Origin: Effrenium voratum
Lineage: Eukaryota; Sar; Dinophyceae; Suessiales; Symbiodiniaceae
NCBI GenBank assembly: GCA_963377175.1
Contig: CAUJNA010003793.1
Coordinates: 1 to 64,000, forward strand
Direction: 5' to 3'
Length of the DNA stretch: 64,000 bases
Shown piece by piece: positions 19,178 to 30,310 of this stretch. Position 1 is the stretch's first letter, and each line of letters begins with the position of its first letter. The notes under the pieces are model-generated. The model made no database searches and had not been told where the DNA came from. It worked only from the letters and a program-made list of their open reading frames with translations. The position numbers and the translations under genes are program-made.

Positions 19178-19308
19178 CCCTTCCTGACATTGGGAAGCTG
19201 TCCGTGACGGAGAAGAAGAAGGACGACATGGACGTGGATCAGGAAGGCTCCAAGAAGGGCTCCGCCGAGACGAAGGAGTCCACGCCTCGGGGTACCGAGG
19301 CTGGGAAG
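19130..19308 (+). pseudogene. ORF6, 5' fragment upstream of the nested insertion
   Basis: In the -1 frame relative to ORF5, coding sense continues past the ORF5 stop at 19177 with an acidic and Lys-rich segment. The first in-frame ATG is at 19228 (MDVDQEGSKKGS). The sense is lost exactly where the foldback element starts (19309) and resumes at 26481. Joining the flanks directly leaves a one-base phase difference, so a further frameshift, an indel, or an imperfectly placed boundary must be assumed. Confidence 0.55.
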
Positions 19309-19319
19309 CCCAGTCCTTC
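19309..19319 (+). repeat. Left terminal inverted repeat of foldback element
   Basis: CCCAGTCCTTC is the exact reverse complement of 26470-26480, and both sit at the points where retroelement coding sense stops and restarts. Confidence 0.7.
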
Positions 19320-19640
19320 TTTAAGCGCTGGTTTCAGCACTGATTCGCGAATCAGCGCTGGTTTGACAAGGAAAAGTAGGGTTTTTGTGTCGGATCAGCG
19401 CTGATCCACTCGAGCAAGCGCTGAAACCTTCGAATAAGCGCCGGTTTCAGCACGGATTCGTCGAATCCACGCCAAGATGGCAAGGATCCAAGTTGACACT
19501 GATTCGACGAATCCTCGTCACGTGACAGGGCTTCGATGAGCCCTTGTTGGGTTGACACTGATTCGGCGGGTCAAACTGCAAACAAAAAACAGGAGCTTAA
19601 GCTTCCTTGGGCCTGCGAAGGGAATGCGTGATGAGTTAAA
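19320..19640. repeat. Left subterminal region with short GATTCG / AGCGCTG repeats
   Basis: Variants of TGATTCG, GAATCC and the palindrome AGCGCT recur every 20-40 bases. The right subterminal region (26340-26469) carries similar CGAATCCTCG units. Subterminal repeats of this kind are transposase-binding sites in other DNA transposons; that role here is inferred. Confidence 0.5.
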
Positions 19641-20218
19641 TTTGACAATTTTGGAATGAGCAACATCAGTATTATTTTACATTAGCACGTGCGTGCTCTT
19701 GACCAATTGGCTGTGAGCATCCTGAAACTGATTCGTTTTGAAAAGAAGGCTGAGTTTGTGAGGACATGGACCATGAAAGGAGCTGCGGTGATGCAGGCGC
19801 ACTTTGTCTATCGCGAGCGAGCTGCGCAGTCCTGCGCCCGGTCAATCCTGCTGCAAAAGTGGAACTTACGGAGCTGCCTCCTCTTCTTTTTTGTTTGCTT
19901 TTGCCACGAGCCCGCCAGGAAAAAGAGGTTGGGCTATTTTAGGCGGTCTCGCTTTCTCTTTCTCTTTCAGGCTCTCAAGAAGTTGTGCATCCTAACGTCA
20001 GTAGAGTATCCATCTTACCTCCATATATTTTCCTAATCCTTTCTCACATTAGGTGCCACAGGGTGGACAAGTTTATGCGCTAGACGCGGCAGAAAGTTTT
20101 GACTTCTGACAGCCGGAATCACGGCTTGTTGCGTCGGTTTGCTGTCCACTTAGGCCGCAGCCGTGAAGTGCGAAGGAGATGAAAAGGAAAGGAGCGCAGA
20201 GCTCCTCCTTGTGTTCCT

Positions 20219-20715
20219 AAAAGGAGAGAGAAAGAGAAAGAGAAAGAGAACGAAGAGAATAATACAGAAGAACAGCGGAAGAGGAAGAGAAAGAACACGA
20301 GCAAGACAAAAAGAAAGGTAGCGAGAAAAAGAAAGATAAAGAACAAAAGACAGAGAAAAAAGAGAAAAAGAGAAGGAGACAAAGAGAGAAAGAGAGAAAG
20401 AAAGACATAAAGACGGAAAGAAAGAAAGACAGACATAAAGAAAGAAAGCAAAGCAACAAAGACAGAAAGAAAGAAAGACAGAAAGAAGGAAATAAAGAAA
20501 GAAGGAAAGAACTAAATAATGAAAGAAAGAAAGAAAGAAAGACAGAAAGACAGACAGAAAGAAAGAAGTAAATGAAAGAAATAAAGAACTAATGACATAA
20601 CGAAGGAACAAGGAGAACGACAGACAGACAAACAGACAGACAGAAAGAAAGAAAGACAGAAGTAAAGAAAGAAACAAATAAAGAACTAATGACATAACGA
20701 AAGCAAATGGCGAAC

Positions 20716-20749
<34 letters not shown>

Positions 20750-21060
20750 AATAAAGAAAGAAAGAAAAATAAAGAAAGGGAAAGATAAATACATAATCAT
20801 TTACAGAAAGAAAGACATAGCAAGGAATAAATAAATCAATAAAGAAAGAAAGACACAATCAATGAGTAAAGAAATGAATGAATAAACGAGAAATGTTTGA
20901 ATAAAGACATGAATAAATACAATAAAGAAAGAAAGAACGGAAGACACAGAGAACGAGAGAAATACCAAGACAAAGAGAAAGAGAGATACAAAGACGAAGA
21001 TAAAGAGAAAACGAGAGAAAGATAAAGATAAATAGAGAGAGAGAGAGAGAGAAACAGAGA
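20219..21060 (+). repeat. Purine-rich (GAAA/GACA) tract in left arm
   Basis: About 840 bases consist almost only of A and G with scattered C and T, dominated by GAAAGA and GACA. It mirrors the pyrimidine tract at 25130-25910. The long minus-strand frames here (rich in S, F, L) are translation artefacts of the repeat. Confidence 0.85.
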
Positions 21061-21780
21061 AGGGGAAAACAAGCCTGCTGCAAACTATCGTTCTTATAGT
21101 TTTGAAACGTCTGCCAACCGGCTTCGCCGGCTTCACGGGTGTACAAACTGTTCCCGTTCTTTTACTTTTGTCGTTGGTTGATGTTTGGTACTTGGACCAA
21201 GCCCTGGGACCCTCCCATTTCCCCAGCATTGCCCTGAGATTGCTTGCGGTGTCTCTCCTGTTTTTGTTCCTTCGCTTGATGTTGATTTTCTTTGTGCCTT
21301 TGCAGGCGTCACCTGGCCAACATGTTCTAGTTATGTTCAAAACACTGTTCATCACCTTTGCTTTCCCTTTTCTCATGGGAACTTTGTTATCTTCATTGCG
21401 TTTGCCTTCTTTGGGTTTGGTGGCGTGGAAATTTACGAAAACATGATGAACCAGAAAAAAAGGGCTGCTGGCTTTCAATTGGTCCCTTGGCCAGGGTGGA
21501 TGGTGATGGAATTATGCCAGATAGTATGAACATATTTTTTGCAGGCGTCCCACTTAAAACATGATATGGGTCAAATTGTTTTTTGCAAAATTTGATCAAC
21601 GATGCGTTGGATCAAAATTGATCAAACATGAATTGCTGGGAAGCACGTGGAATTGAGAGCGAACCCAAAAATGGAACGCTAACTAGTTTTCCCTGTGTGG
21701 TTGCGAGTTCTAGGGAAAATCATGTTGAGCCATCTTAATTGAAATCAAAACCCCTCGAAAAGAGGGTGTCAACCCCTCGA
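21061..21780 (+). repeat. Left inverted arm, conserved unique-like segment
   Basis: It matches the reverse complement of about 24420-25110 at high identity, judged by eye. Each copy can be read as a ~130-codon open frame (minus strand here, plus strand at right). The frames differ by few residues, which may reflect recent duplication rather than protein selection. Confidence 0.75.
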
Positions 21781-21929
21781 AAAGAGGGTGTCACCTACGG
21801 CAACTGTAACCGCGACTCCTTGGGAAGAGGGTGTCACTCTTGGCCCAACACCCCTTGAGAAAAGGGTGCCATCCATGATAATTATTTCGTCGAAATACTT
21901 TAACACATAAAGACATGTAGTCACCAATT

Positions 21930-22890
21930 TGTCTGACAAAAGATTGGGCTGCAAAATGTTGAGACCACAGAAAGTTGTAGTCCAAATATGTTCCTTAATT
22001 GTATTGCATTTGTCAAAAGATGTTCAACTATCCCAAATTGTAATTACCAACTTATTTGTCAAGCATTTGGCCTGCAAATGCTTGAGGCCGCCGCACATGT
22101 GTAGTCCAAATATGTTCCTTAAATAACAAGTTGCTGTCAATTCTTTGGCCCGCAAATGTTTGAGGCCACAAGAGGCTATAACCCCGGATTGTCCCTTTCT
22201 CTATTTTTGAATTTGTTGGCCCACAAAAATGTGTAGTCACCAATCCCTTTTGTCATACATTTGGCCTGCAACATGTTGAGGTCACAGCGCATTGTAGTCC
22301 GGAAATGTTGCTTAACTATACTTTCAACATATGTTGGCCCATAAACATGTAGTCACATGTTTTGTCAAGTTGTTGGCCTGCTAACTTTTGAGGCCACAGT
22401 TGCAGTCCAACAAATGCTCAATGTCAAGCATTTGGCCTGCAAATGTTTGAGGCTGCCGTAAATGTGTAGTCCAAATATGTTCCTTAAATAGCAAGTTGCA
22501 GTCACCAATTTGTCTGTCAAATCTTTGGCCCGCAAATGTTTGAGGCCACAAGAGGCTATAACCCCGGATTGTCCCTTTCTCTAATTTGTTGGCCCGCAAA
22601 CATGTGTAGTTACCAATCCCTTTTGTCATACATTTGGCCTGCAACATGTTGAGGTCACTGGACATTGTGGTCCGGAGATGTTCCTTAACCGTACTTTCGA
22701 AATATGTAGGCCTATAAACATGCAGTTACATGTTCTGTCACATATTTGGCCTGCAAACTTTTGAGGCCACAGGAAGTTGTAGTCCACAATTCTCAATTAA
22801 CACACATGTAGCCACCATTGTGTTTTTGTTCAACTATGTGTCCTGCAACATTATGGGGCCACCCACACAAAAAAGTAAAACGGTTAGGGG
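21930..22890 (+). repeat. Tandem repeats, left side of foldback centre
   Basis: Degenerate units of roughly 55-60 and 110-120 bases each contain TTGGCCTGCAAA followed by TTTGAGGCCACA and TAGTCC. Each unit has its own TGGCC/GGCCA mini-inverted repeat. Inverted copies fill 23090-24260. Around 21755-21850 a CCCTC...GAGGGTG unit is also repeated. Confidence 0.7.
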
Positions 22891-22914
22891 CATCACCCGG
22901 GAATATGATTGTTA

Positions 22915-23050
22915 AATAGTTGTTAAATTTTAACATCCATTTAACATCATTTAACATCCAATTACCTTTAAAAGTAAATGACAATTGATGTTAAATGTTG
23001 TTAAATTGATGTTAAAATTTAACATCAATTTAACATGTATGGGAAATATA
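22915..23050. repeat. Centre of the foldback element, TTAACAT repeat
   Basis: An A/T-rich stretch of repeated TTAACAT and its complement ATGTTAA can fold on itself. It is close to the symmetry axis of the two arms. Confidence 0.65.
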
Positions 23051-23089
23051 ATTTAGGGACATCCCTGGATTACAATTTCCTGTGGGCTC

Positions 23090-24260
23090 AACCTGTTGAA
23101 GGCCACATATTTGACAGAAGGGAATTTCTGGGATGCGTTTGCAGGCCAACTATTTGACAAACCATGTGACTACATGTGTATGGGCCAGCATATGTTGAAG
23201 GTATAGTTAAGGAACATCTCTGGACTACAGTTTCCTGTGGCCTCAACATTTTGCAGACCAAATGTATGACAAAGGACATTGGTGACTACACAATTTCATG
23301 GGCCAACAAATTTAAGAAAAGAAAGGGACATTCCTGGGTTACAGTTTCTTGTGGCCTCAAACATTTCAAAGCCAAGGATTTGACCGTTCAATTGGGAACA
23401 TAGTTGGACTACAACTTCCTGTGGCCTCAAAGGGTTTGCAGGCCAAATATGTGACAGAACATGTAACTGCATGTTTATGTGCCTACATATGTTGAAAGTA
23501 TAGTTAAGGAACATCTCCGGACTACAATGCGCTGTGACCTCAACATGTTGCAGGCCAAATGTATGACACAAGAAATTGGAAACTACACAATTTTATGTGC
23601 CAGCAAATTCCAAAAACAAAACGGAGTTACAGTCTCTTGCGGCCTCAAACATATGCAGGCCAAAGCTTTGACAAACAAATTGGTGACTGCAATTGTTGAA
23701 TTAAGGACGATATTTGGACTACAAATTTACGGCGGCCTCGAACATTTGCAGGCCAAATGCTTGACATTGAGCATTTGTTGGACTGCAACTTCCTGTGGCC
23801 TCAAAAGTTAGCAGGCCAAAAACTTGACAAAACATGTGACTACATGTCTATGGGCCAACATATGTCCAAAGTACGGGTAAGGAACATCTCTGGACCACAA
23901 TGCGCTGTGACCTCAACATGTTGCAGGCCAAATGTATGACAAAAGGGATTGGTAACTACACATTTTTGTGGGCCAACAAATTCAAAAATAGAGAAAGGGA
24001 CAATCCGGGGTTATAGCCTCTTGTGGCCTCAAACATTTGCGGGCCAAAGAATTGACAGCAACTTGTTATTTAAGGAACATATTTGGACTACACATGTGCG
24101 GCGGCGTCAAGCATTTGCAGGCCAAATGCTTGACAAATAAGTTGGTAATTACAATTTGGGATAGTTGAACATCTTTTGACAAATGCAATACAATTAAGGA
24201 ACATATTTGGACTACAACTTTCTGTGGTCTCAACATTTTGCAGCCCAAACTTGTGTCAGA
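23090..24260 (-). repeat. Tandem repeats, right side of foldback centre
   Basis: Inverted counterparts of the units at 21930-22890, recognised by TGTGGCCTCAAA, TTTGCAGGCCAAA and GGACTAC in the same relative order. Confidence 0.7.
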
Positions 24261-24419
24261 CAAATTGGTGACTACATGTTTTTATGTGTTAAAGTATTTC
24301 GACGAAATAATTATCATGGATGGCACCCTTTTCTCAAGGGGTTTTGGGCCAAGAGTGACACCCTCTTCCCAAGGAGTCGCGGTTACTCGTGGGTGACACC
24401 CTCTTTTCGAGGGGTTGAC

Positions 24420-25110
24420 ACCCTCTTTTCGAGGGGTTTTGATTTCAATTAAGATGGCCCAACATGATTTGCCCTAGAACTCGCAACCACACAGGGAAAA
24501 CTAGTTAGCGTTCCATGTTTGGGGTTCGCTCTCAATTCCACGTGCTTCCCAGCAATTCATTTGTGATCAATTTTGATCCAACGCATCGTTGATCAAAATT
24601 TGCAAACAAAAGTTGACCCATATCATGTTTTAAGTGGGACGCCTGCAAAAAATATGTTCATACTATCTGGCATAATTCCAGCACCATCCACCCTGGCCAA
24701 TGGACCAATTGAAAGCCAGCAACCCATTTTTTTTGGTTCATCATGTTTTCATAAATTTCCACGCCACCAAACCCAAAGAAGGCAAACGCAATGAAGATAA
24801 CAAAGTTCCCATGAGAAAACGGAAAGCAAAGGTGATGAAAAGTGTTTTGAACATAACTGCGACATGTTGGCCAGGTGACGCCTGCAAAGGCACAAAGAAA
24901 ATCAACATCAAGCGAAGGAACAAAAACAGGAGAGACACCGCAAGCAATCTCAGGGCAATGCTGGGGAAATGGGAGGGTCCCAGGGCTTGGTCCAAGTACC
25001 AAACATCAACCAAAGACAAAAGTAAAAGAAAGGGAACAGTTTGTACACCCGTGAAGCCGGCGAAGCCGGTTGGCAGACGTTTCAAAACTAGAAGAACGAT
25101 AGTTTGCAGC
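24420..25110 (-). repeat. Right inverted arm, conserved segment
   Basis: Reverse complement of 21061-21780. An example is CCGGCTTCGCCGGCTTCACG (21118-21137) against its complement at about 25050-25070. Small differences show the arms have begun to diverge. Confidence 0.75.
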
Positions 25111-25129
25111 AGGCTTGTTTTCCCCTTCT

Positions 25130-25130
25130 C

Positions 25131-25171
<41 letters not shown>

Positions 25172-25910
25172 ATCTCACTTTGTCTTTGTCTTTGTTTCTC
25201 TCTTTCTCATTGTCTTTTTATTTGTCATGTTCTTTCTCTTTCTCTCTTGCTCTCTTGCAATCTTTATCTCTTTATCTTTCTCTCTTTGCCTCTTTCTCTC
25301 CTTCTCTCCTTCTCTCTTTCTCTTTGTCTTGTTATTCCTTGCTTTCTAAATTCATGTCTTGATTTATTTATTTATGTTTTCTTTCTTTAGGTATTTATGT
25401 TTGTCTTTCTTTATTTATAGTTATTTATGCATGTCTTTCTTTTTGTTGATTTGTTTCGTCATTTCTTTCTTCATTTATTTCATTGTTTTCTGTATTGGTT
25501 TATCTCTTTATATCATTGTGTTTTTTATTTCTTGAGTTATTTCTTTCTTTATGTCTTCCTTTCGTTGTTTATGTTCCTTCTTTGTTTCGTTATTTATGTG
25601 TTTAGGTATTTCTTTCTTTATTTATTTCTTTCGTTATTTCGTTCTTTCTTTCTTTCTTTCTGTCTTTCTTTCTTTCTTTCTTTTTTATTATGTTTTCTTT
25701 CTTTCTGTCCTTTTGTCTTTCTCTCTCTCTCTTTCTATCTTTCTTTCTTCATCTTTCTCTGTCTCTTTCTCTTGCGCATTTTTCACTTCTTTCTCTTTCC
25801 CGCTCTCTTGTTGTTGTTATCTTTCTCTTCCTCTTCATATTTCCCTTTCTCTTCTTTTTCTCTTCTTTTTCTTTCTCGTCATCTCTCTCTCTCTCTCTCT
25901 CCCCTTTTTG
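25130..25910 (+). repeat. Pyrimidine-rich (CTTT/TCTC) tract in right arm
   Basis: Nearly pure C/T sequence, starting with a TC microsatellite and continuing as CTTT variants. It is the mirror of the purine tract in the left arm. In supercoiled DNA such tracts can form triplex structures. Confidence 0.85.
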
Positions 25911-26469
25911 GAACAAGGAGGAGCCCTGCGCTCCTTTTGGAGCTGACAGCCCTTGCCTTGCGCCTTGCAGCAAGTGTTCTTTTCATCTCCTTCGCGCGTC
26001 ACCGCTGCGGCCTGGGAGTGGAAACAGGAATGCCATTTGTTTTTTGAGCGGGGTGAAACATGCAAATGTCTGAAACTGATTAAGTGGGCACAAAGCGCGC
26101 AAGTGCAAGCTTTCAGGAGCTAGCGACTACCTTCTTTTCGCGTACAATCAAGCACATTTAGGAGCAAGCGGCTTCCTGATTTTTGCTTACGGGCTATAGA
26201 GACTGTAGGAGGAGCCCAAGGCATCCTACGCTTTGTGCTAATGACAAAACATGTCACGCAACTGTGCCCGAGGCATCTGCGATATGGAAATGGAAAGTCA
26301 TGCCATGCAACAAAACTCAGCGAATATACTACGAGCATGCGCAGCTGACCCACGTCGGTTGACACGGATCCACGTCAACCCGAATCCTCGTCAAGTGTTT
26401 TTTACACGAATCCTCGTCAACTCGAATCAGCGCTGAAAAAAACGAATCCTCGCCATCGAATCCTCGCCG

Positions 26470-26480
26470 GAAGGACTGGG
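26470..26480 (-). repeat. Right terminal inverted repeat of foldback element
   Basis: GAAGGACTGGG, exact complement of the left end at 19309-19319; retroelement coding sense resumes directly after it. Confidence 0.7.
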
Positions 26481-29400
26481 AGGAAGGCCCGAGCAAGGCC
26501 TCCAACTACAGAGGGGCTACCGCTGAGGAGTACCGAAAGGCTGCTCGGGAATACGTGTACAGCGGGGAGGGAGATGATCGAAGAATCCTTCCCAAGAATA
26601 CTCCAATCAACATGGAGAAGTCGTTGCCGGCTGAGGTCGCGCTCCTGATTCCTAGAGCTGTGGCCACGCAAGAGGAGGCTGAGGAAGCCGAGAGGACCGC
26701 GATGGAGGCCATCCGCGGGGACTATAGGCTTCCGGACGTGGGTCAGGACGACAGGGAGAATGTCGACCCTTACACCGTGACGGACGAAGACTTGGCTGCG
26801 TCGGTAGACGCGTTGACTAGGAGGTTGAGCAATATGCCTGGATGGTCGGGGAATTTGATCGACCCTGTGAAGTCTGCTGAGCTGGTCGCGGCGAGATGGG
26901 GCGGTAAGGCGAGTTATGACAAGCCTGAGGCTCCTCTGACTGAGGCTGGGATGAAGAGTGCGTCATTGGAGGATCGTGCCTACGCACTATCGCAGCTGAA
27001 TCAGATGGTGAACTTCCACAAGAAGCACCTCTGCTCTGGGCGAGGAGCGCCTCTGGTGAGTGCAGCTGCCCCTAGTGGACCCTTTGCTCCGGACCAGCTA
27101 GATGATAGCAGGAAGTTCAGGCCGAGTGGGGCGGCGAGCAAGATGACCTACAATCTTGTGATACTGGATGGGAAGGAGGATTATCTTGCCGATAGGCGAG
27201 AAATCAATCCGGAGCTAAGGGAAACGGGAGTTATCCCTGATGAGGCCGTCACTTGCCAGATTGTGGTTCCCTCGAAGACGAGATTGGGTGAATACCTCCC
27301 AAACTACGAGGAGACAGTGGGCACTGTTGCAGGACGGGAGGCGGCGAAGGAGTTGATGAGACTGCTCTCGTGCGATTTCGACGGCTTGGTCATCAATTCA
27401 AAGAGAGTCTCGGAGTTATTCGAGGAACGTGTGCTGAAGGAGACCGGACGCGAGGCTGGAAACTGGGTGAAAAGTGACCAGGCCATCTGGTTCCTGAAGG
27501 AGATTTCGGGTATGGAGAACGCTGAGATGTCTTGGAAGTTCTTCATTCCGACGCTTAAGGCTTTCCCGATAGGGCAAGTGGAGGCGATGCTCATGGTCAT
27601 GTACGACGGGGATGGCGTTCTCCTCAAGGAGAGCACCAGGTTGGTTGCCGTTAGGCACACGCGGATCGGACGCGACTTGAGTTACAGTGCCGTTAGGCAA
27701 AGGTATACTCAGGAAGATGCACCTGGCGGATCTCTAATGTACGAGATGCATTGGAATGAACTCCCCATGGTGGGATACGTCATCATGAAGTTCTCGGACT
27801 TTCGGAAGGCGGTTCAGCTCCAAAGGGTGAGGCGCAATGGAAAGGCCATGATCGAGATATTGATCACGAGGCCCGATGTGTACGAGACCATTGGGGATGG
27901 TAGGCAGGATGAGGGCCTGATCCCACTTGTGGGAGCCATGGCGCCGGATGCTGAGGTATCGCCTTCGTGGTATGTCAGGGACAGGCTGCGGAACTACTCC
28001 GGTAGGTACGTGGTGGTAATGGTGGATCTTCGGGTGCACTGGTCCTTGGTTGGACCCGTGTTTTTGACGAGAAGGAAGACTCTTGCCGTTAGGAACGAGA
28101 TCCACATGGGAGCTTGGAAGGCGGCGTATATGTACGATGATTACACAATAGTGTACCATCGGGCATGGGACTACGGTGACTTCACCCCCGTTAGGGGAGA
28201 GCACAAGCGATCACGGGAAGAGGTCAGGCTGAATGTGACTGCCACGTTCTGTTTGAGGTGCGCGGAATTGATGCCGAATGGGATGCACTTGTGTCCCGGG
28301 TGCGCGCTCCCGGTCTTTTACCCGAACTTTATCCCCAACGCGGAGGAAAAGGACTTCGAAACGTGCCACATCGTGCCGGAGTGGGTGAGGACCATGGGGC
28401 AGTTCAAGCCCAGGAGGATTCCCTCCGAAGTGGTCGGAGTCATCAAGAGGAATTTGATTTCCTATTCGATGGCATCCGATCTAAGGATGACGGTGCAGAG
28501 CGGCATCAGACTTCCCCCTTATCTTGGTGAAGACAAGGGAGGTGTCGATGCGGCGTGGGATGAGCTGGCGAAGGTGCTCTTCCAATTCTCCTATGTGTCC
28601 GGGATTTCGGCCTCGGATGCGTTTGTGGAGAAGTGGGTGGCGAAGCACCTGATCAAGACCAACCAAGTCGATAGATTTGAGTCGGTCACGGAGTATTTCC
28701 GAGCCAATCCAAGACACGCTGCGCAGTGGGGTAGGCGTATGACGACTTCCGTTAGGAAGTTCGCTCGTCATGACACGTACTTGTCATTCTATATCCCGAT
28801 GGCATACGTGATTGGTTCTGCGGCTGGTCATCTGACCCCATTGTACCCGACCCATCGAAAGGACGTGGACATCCTGGAGAGTCATGCGTTGATGTCGCAG
28901 CTCAGGGAGTACATGGTATCGGAGACAGGGTATGATGAGAAGAAGAGGTTGAAGGAGGCGATAGCCAAGGTGCAGAAGGCGATCAATGCCGGACAGTCGG
29001 AGCCTCCCGCACCATTCCGTGACCCATTCGTCTACGTTAGCGACGAAAGGGTGAGGACGGTTCTTGACGGTCGTCAACCCGAACCATTGAATGTGGACAT
29101 CGAGGGACTCCAATCAGTGCATCATGCTGCGCCGAGTCCTGGTCCCAGGCAGGAACCGGTCCCCAAGGGCGGAAAAGGAAAAGGGAAGAAGGGGGAAAAG
29201 GGCGGTAAGGGCGGTAGCCCTTCCGGCCCGCCACCAAAGTCAGGTGAAGTGCCGGGTAAAGGATCCGGTAAGGGCGGTAGCCCATCCGTCCCAAAGGCGA
29301 AGGATGACGCTGGACCTGCTCCGATGGAGGTTGATGCAGCAGCTGCTCAGCCGAAGAAGTCTTGGGCCGAGATGGTGGTTGAAGGGGCCAGGCCGAGTGC

Positions 29401-30310
29401 CAAGGCCAAAGTGACCCCGGTTCCCAAGGCAGAGCCGAAAGGGAAGGCTGCTTCGGCATCTGAGGCGAGGAGTGCTCCGGCTCCAAAAGCTGTGGCTAAG
29501 GAGACGAAGCAGGCCGAACCGAAGGTTGAGGTCAAGAAGGAGAAGACAGGCGGAGGTGACGCTCCCGGCGGTAGCCGCGGGTCGGCCGAAGGGCAGAAGA
29601 GAGAAAGGAAGTCCCGTTGGGATCCCGACGAGGCTGCGAAGGAGTCGACAAAGCGGGAGGCATCCACGAGGCCTGGCGATGTCGACAGCAGACCAGGTGC
29701 GGCAGCGAGAGAAGCTAGCGGGGATGATCTTCACTCCGCGCTTGGCAGATCTTCGGCAAAGGATGCGGTAGCGCCTTTGACTGCCTCCAAGGCGATGGCA
29801 AAGAAGCCTGAAGGCGGGGAGATCCGGCTGCAGTCTGCTGAGCGGGCTGCGGCGAGCCCGGTGGAGGGTCACTTCCTGGTGCTGCCTGAGAGTTCGGTGG
29901 TGGACGCTTTCTTGACGATCTCCACCAACAGAGTGCTGAACAAGCAGGTTAGGGATTTCATCAGAAATGGTGAGGACGCGTCGGCACTGGAAGCTCTCAA
30001 CCAGATCGTGACGAACTCTCAATCTGGGAGGAGGCGTAGGGAGTCGGATGTTTCCCGTACTCCTTCTCGGAGGTCCGTTAGGACCGTGGACACCAGGGAT
30101 TCCAGAGAGTCGAGGAGGCGCAGATATCGTCCGCGGCGCGAGGATGATCGCGACAGGAGGAGGGACGATGCTCGTGATCGTCGTGATGATGATTCACTCG
30201 ATCGGGAGCGGGATCGAAGGCGAGATGATCGCAGGAGATCCGAAAGGGATCGTGATAGGGACCGTGCGCGGGGCGGACGTGACCGGAGGAGACGTGACGA
30301 TAGCCGGTAG
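26481..30310 (+). CDS. Retrotransposon ORF6 (3' part), unknown protein with zinc ribbon and Arg/Asp-rich tail
   Basis: The frame is open from 26363, but retroelement sense starts at 26481. The first GTG and ATG are at 26555 and about 26612. It encodes roughly 1275 residues and resembles no family I know. A Cys4 zinc-ribbon pattern (CLRC ... CPGC) is near 28249-28310. From about 29150 the protein is disordered, rich in Lys, Gly, Pro, Ala and Ser. The last ~90 residues (30010-30310) are an RS/RD-rich tail of the kind found in RNA-binding and splicing proteins. The stop TAG (30308-30310) lies in the loop and first stem base of an AGCC-GGTA-GGCT micro-hairpin. The N-terminal part is separated by the nested element, so the gene is disrupted. 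RNA binding is inferred from the tail only. Confidence 0.75.

Larger units (their letters stand above)
19309..26480. mobile_element. Nested foldback (long inverted repeat) element, non-coding
   Basis: The element is 7172 bp and is inserted in ORF6. The ends are exact 11-bp inverted repeats, CCCAGTCCTTC (19309-19319) and GAAGGACTGGG (26470-26480). GGAAG at 19304-19308 recurs at 26482-26486, one base off the right end, as a possible imperfect target duplication. Inside, the two halves are inverted copies around about 23085: 20150-21870 pairs with 24300-26010, and the tandem repeats at 21930-22890 pair with 23090-24260. I see no transposase. It lacks the GNTA hairpins of the host retroelement, supporting a separate origin. 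The closest described class is Foldback-type DNA transposons. Confidence 0.8.

Noticed and set aside
20119..21072. Long minus-strand Phe/Leu/Ser-rich frames
   Set aside because: They are translations of a GAAA/GACA purine repeat, as are the matching plus-strand frames at 25104-26073.
21930..24260. Regular repeats with variable spacers, superficially CRISPR-like
   Set aside because: Units are degenerate, arranged as inverted halves of a foldback element, and in a eukaryotic context.
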